A DNA stretch of 64,000 nt, taken from positions 186,001-250,000 of the forward strand of contig JAMPIV010016225.1 in assembly GCA_024509875.1 (NCBI GenBank), given 5' to 3'. The stretch is from Oreohelix idahoensis (Eukaryota > Mollusca > Gastropoda > Stylommatophora > Oreohelicidae). The notes beneath the pieces are model-generated. The model saw only the letters and a list, made by a program, of their open reading frames with translations. It made no database searches and was not told the DNA's origin. Positions 61,521 to 64,000 of this stretch are shown piece after piece (position 1 is the first letter of the stretch; the number at the start of each line of letters is the position of its first letter). A program made the position numbers and the translations under genes.

Positions 61521-64000
61521 ACTGATGTATTAATTTGGAGGGCACTGCTGGCCTGCTCCCATGGTACAGGGTGGGCTTCAGTGGTGTTGTCTTCATGGAT
61601 AGGTCTTCTTGATGCTGTCTTATAAGTCTTTTCCCCCGATGCACAAAGCTGCTACGCTTTAGACGTCCCAATGCCAGATCATCTAGTCTTGCCTTCATTG
61701 GGTGCATTGGCATACTGTTGTACTTTTCCATCTGGATCATGGTTTTTGTGTCTCTTCTATGGGACAATGTCTGTAATCCAGCAACCTTCTGCATCTCTGT
61801 TATTGGTGTAGTTTTCATGGCTCCTGTAATGAGCCTGAGAGCTTGATTTTGCACCTTGTCCAAAGACTGCAGATGTGAGTTAGCAGCTGATGACCATGCT
61901 GCTGAGCTAAACTCTAAGTGTGGTCTTATTACTCCATTATAAATCTTCTTTAGATTTCGTTCATTTGCTCCCCAGTTGGTACCTGCTAATTTTCTGAGTA
62001 TGCCTAGTCGTCTTCGGGCCTTTCCTTCTGCATTTTCAATATGCTTATTCCATGTAAGCCTTTGGTCAAATGTCACCCCAAGATAGGTGGGGTAGCTTTC
62101 TTCCTTGATCACGGTTGTCCCTAGGTGTATGTTAGCTGATTTGTCCTTGGGGGCGAGGGAGAACAGTGTTGTGGAGGTTTTGTCTGTGTTTATTGTGATA
62201 AGCCATTTCTCTGCCCATGACACTAGCATGTCTGCTGCCCGCTGCATTCTATAATTTGCTGTGGTGACATTTTCATCAGCGCACCAGAGTACTAGGTCAT
62301 CTGCATATAAGGCAGCTTTAACTCCTGCAGGGAGATCTTTCACCAGGTCATTGATGTAAACAAGGAAGAGTGTTGGGGAAATTACTCCTCCTTGAGGTAC
62401 CCCCTGATGGAGCAACACTTTTCTGCTCTGCAGACCGTCAAGAGTGACTCTAGTTCTCCTGTTATGCAAGTATGACTGGATCCATTTCATCATGTTGCCT
62501 TGGATTCCACTTCTCCTAAGTTTTGCAATGAGGCCATCTTTCCACACCTTGTCAAAGGCCTGCTTGAAGTCGACCCAGATCGTTAGGACCTTTTTCTTCT
62601 CCTGGAAGGCATCTTCTATTGCTTGAGACAAGTAAGTAACTTGGTCTTCTATACTGTAGCATTCTCTAAATCCAGCTTGTTCCGGCACCAGGATCTGCTC
62701 AGACTCTAAATACCATTTCAATCTGTGGTTGACTATTCGCTCCATAGTCTTCCCAACACAGCTTGTGAGACTGATTGGCCGGTAACTTGCAGCCTCGGTC
62801 TTACATTTCCCTTTCTTTAGTATGGGTATTGTGATGGCTTCTCTCCATACTTGGGGTACCGTTCCTTTCAACCAGCTGTGGTTGAATATCTCAAGCAGTT
62901 TTGTCTTTGCTGCTGAGCTCAGATTTACTAGCATTTCGTTGCTGATTTTGTCTGGGCCGGGTGACTTTTGAAACTTAAGCTTGGAAATAGCCTTCTGTAG
63001 TTCTCCTAGTGTGATGGGTTCCCTCATTGGGGCAGGAGTATCTGTCTGTCCCATGGTTGCCAGTATTTCTTTTCTTATCTCTCTCTGATGATCTATGTTA
63101 ATGGGTAAGTTGCTTTCTGAACTGTATCTTCTAGCAAACAAGTCTGCAGCTTGTTTTCCTCTGAAAAGTTTGCCACCTTCATCCAATGTGATAGTCTGCC
63201 TAGGTGAGGAACGCTCTTCATTTAGAGACTTGACTAATCTCCAAAGTTTCCTGCCGTCTTTCTCAAGGTTCAGCGATGCCGTTTTAGTTCTCCAGCTTTT
63301 CCGTTTTTCTTCTAGCTTTGTTCTCTGAAACTCTGCTACAGCCTTTTTCCATTTGTTGTGAGTTTCAAGTGAAGGCTGAGACTCTGCGTCCTTTCTAGCC
63401 CTGTCCATAGCTTCCTGACGTTCTTGGAGTGTGCTGGACCAGTATGGTATGTAGTTACGCCGGCATCCTTTGGGAATGGTTTCTTTTGCAGCTTGTAGTA
63501 TGCATCTGTTGAAGTCTTTTACCACTTCATTAATGTCTCTGTTCTGTACCTTGAGGGTAGACAGCAGCGTGTTCACCTGATGCCTGAATAAACCCCAGTT
63601 GGCTTTTTTGTAGTTCCATCTTGTAATGGCTGGGCCTGTACTGAGAGTTGCACTCTGGACAGTAAGAAAGATTGGGCGATGGTCGCTTCCCCCTAGTTGG
63701 TCTCCTACTTCTCTACTAATAGATCCAGCTATATCTGGTGTGGAGAAGGCAAGATCTGGTGTTGAAGTTGTGTGCCATCCTCTGGAGTAGAAGGTAGGAG
63801 TATCTGTGGCATTATTGACTAGGATTAGGGAGTGATCATCTTGCCAAGTTTCAACCTCTTCACCTCTGTGATCCAGATGGTTATAGCCCCAGCTCTGGGA
63901 GTGGCTATTAAAGTCTCCAACTGCTATAAAGTTGGTGGCTGGTACCTGTATAGAGCTGAGACTCAGGGGTTTGTTGTTCGGACAGTAATAGTTCAGGAGT
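61462..64000 (-). CDS. LINE endonuclease C-terminal half and RT (partial, 5' end outside)
   Basis: Open from the window edge to a stop at 61462. Endonuclease: AVGDFNSHSQSWGYN, TSTPDLAFS, GGSDHRPIF. RT: KFQKSPGPDKISNEML, GFRECYSIEDQ, DFKQAFDKVW, GVPQGGVISP, YADDLVLW near 62290. After the RT the frame is lost near 61500. The level of decay, one open domain pair and a broken RNase H, is intermediate compared with the LINE at 53719. Confidence 0.87.
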   Translation of the reverse strand, partial: LLNYYCPNNKPLSLSSIQVPATNFIAVGDFNSHSQSWGYNHLDHRGEEVETWQDDHSLILVNNATDTPTFYSRGWHTTSTPDLAFSTPDIAGSISREVGDQLGGSDHRPIFLTVQSATLSTGPAITRWNYKKANWGLFRHQVNTLLSTLKVQNRDINEVVKDFNRCILQAAKETIPKGCRRNYIPYWSSTLQERQEAMDRARKDAESQPSLETHNKWKKAVAEFQRTKLEEKRKSWRTKTASLNLEKDGRKLWRLVKSLNEERSSPRQTITLDEGGKLFRGKQAADLFARRYSSESNLPINIDHQREIRKEILATMGQTDTPAPMREPITLGELQKAISKLKFQKSPGPDKISNEMLVNLSSAAKTKLLEIFNHSWLKGTVPQVWREAITIPILKKGKCKTEAASYRPISLTSCVGKTMERIVNHRLKWYLESEQILVPEQAGFRECYSIEDQVTYLSQAIEDAFQEKKKVLTIWVDFKQAFDKVWKDGLIAKLRRSGIQGNMMKWIQSYLHNRRTRVTLDGLQSRKVLLHQGVPQGGVISPTLFLVYINDLVKDLPAGVKAALYADDLVLWCADENVTTANYRMQRAADMLVSWAEKWLITINTDKTSTTLFSLAPKDKSANIHLGTTVIKEESYPTYLGVTFDQRLTWNKHIENAEGKARRRLGILRKLAGTNWGANERNLKKIYNGVIRPHLEFSSAAWSSAANSHLQSLDKVQNQALRLITGAMKTTPITEMQKVAGLQTLSHRRDTKTMIQMEKYNSMPMHPMKARLDDLALGRLKRSSFVHRGKRLIRQHQEDLSMKTTPLKPTLYHGSRPAVPSKLIHQSVVSQVDVSIMICKNELLH

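Larger units (their letters stand above)
60640..64000 (-). mobile_element. RNase H-bearing LINE, runs off the right edge
   Basis: The 3' end at the left has a (GAA)n tail (GCGATCGCAAGAAGAAGAAG on minus). Related to but clearly different from the LINE at 53719. The endonuclease part continues to the window edge, so the 5' end and target duplication cannot be checked. It lies upstream of E1 in the same sense as the host gene. Confidence 0.88.

Overview
The window is nuclear DNA of an animal, AT-rich and crowded with repeats. Introns with GT/AG borders, several tRNA-headed SINEs, (GAA)n-tailed LINEs, a Penelope-like element, a CACTA-type DNA transposon, TTAA-flanked MITEs and a Ty3/gypsy-group LTR element are all present. 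The style of the repeats suggests a lophotrochozoan, probably a gastropod mollusc; that is an inference from repeat character, not a taxonomic marker. No bacterial-type genes, rRNA, intact tRNA genes or CRISPR array were seen.

One host gene runs across almost the whole window on the minus strand. I assembled 16 internal exons, called E1 to E16 in transcription order, from 60407 down to 1322. Every exon has AG acceptor and GT donor borders, all fifteen junctions agree in phase, and together they give 3499 nt (1166 codons plus one base). The product is a large protein with seven dispersed C2H2 zinc fingers, two PxDLS-type CtBP-binding motifs, two SUMO-consensus sites, a charged coiled-coil-like segment and long Ser/Thr-rich linkers. 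It is most likely a sequence-specific transcriptional repressor. Both ends of the gene lie outside the window and no gene name is assigned.

The introns hold nearly everything else. Right to left: the region upstream of E1 carries an RNase H-bearing LINE running off the window (60640-64000). The E2-E3 intron holds a 54-bp satellite, a SINE-like element (57389-57695), a second RNase H LINE with a long open frame (53719-57228) and a 26-bp minisatellite next to the E3 acceptor. The E3-E4 intron has a TTAA MITE. The E5-E6 and E6-E7 introns have a 23-bp minisatellite, SINEs and a perfect hairpin. The E7-E8 intron starts with a tandem array grown from the end of E7 itself. It then holds a LINE fragment carrying a Penelope-derived foldback, a 42-bp minisatellite and the LTR retrotransposon (32425-42073). 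The E9-E10 intron contains a nested stack: a LINE (25636-30284) hit by a CACTA-like transposon (26693-28872) and by a SINE. The 14-kb E15-E16 intron holds a Penelope-like element (8489-9854), 61-bp tandem repeats and many LINE and SINE pieces.

Target-site duplications could be read for twelve insertions. This gives an order of events in several places and shows two SINE-like families sharing their 3' ends with LINEs in the same window. The LTR element has the unusual domain order gag-protease-integrase-RT-RNase H, as in the Gmr1 group of Ty3/gypsy elements.
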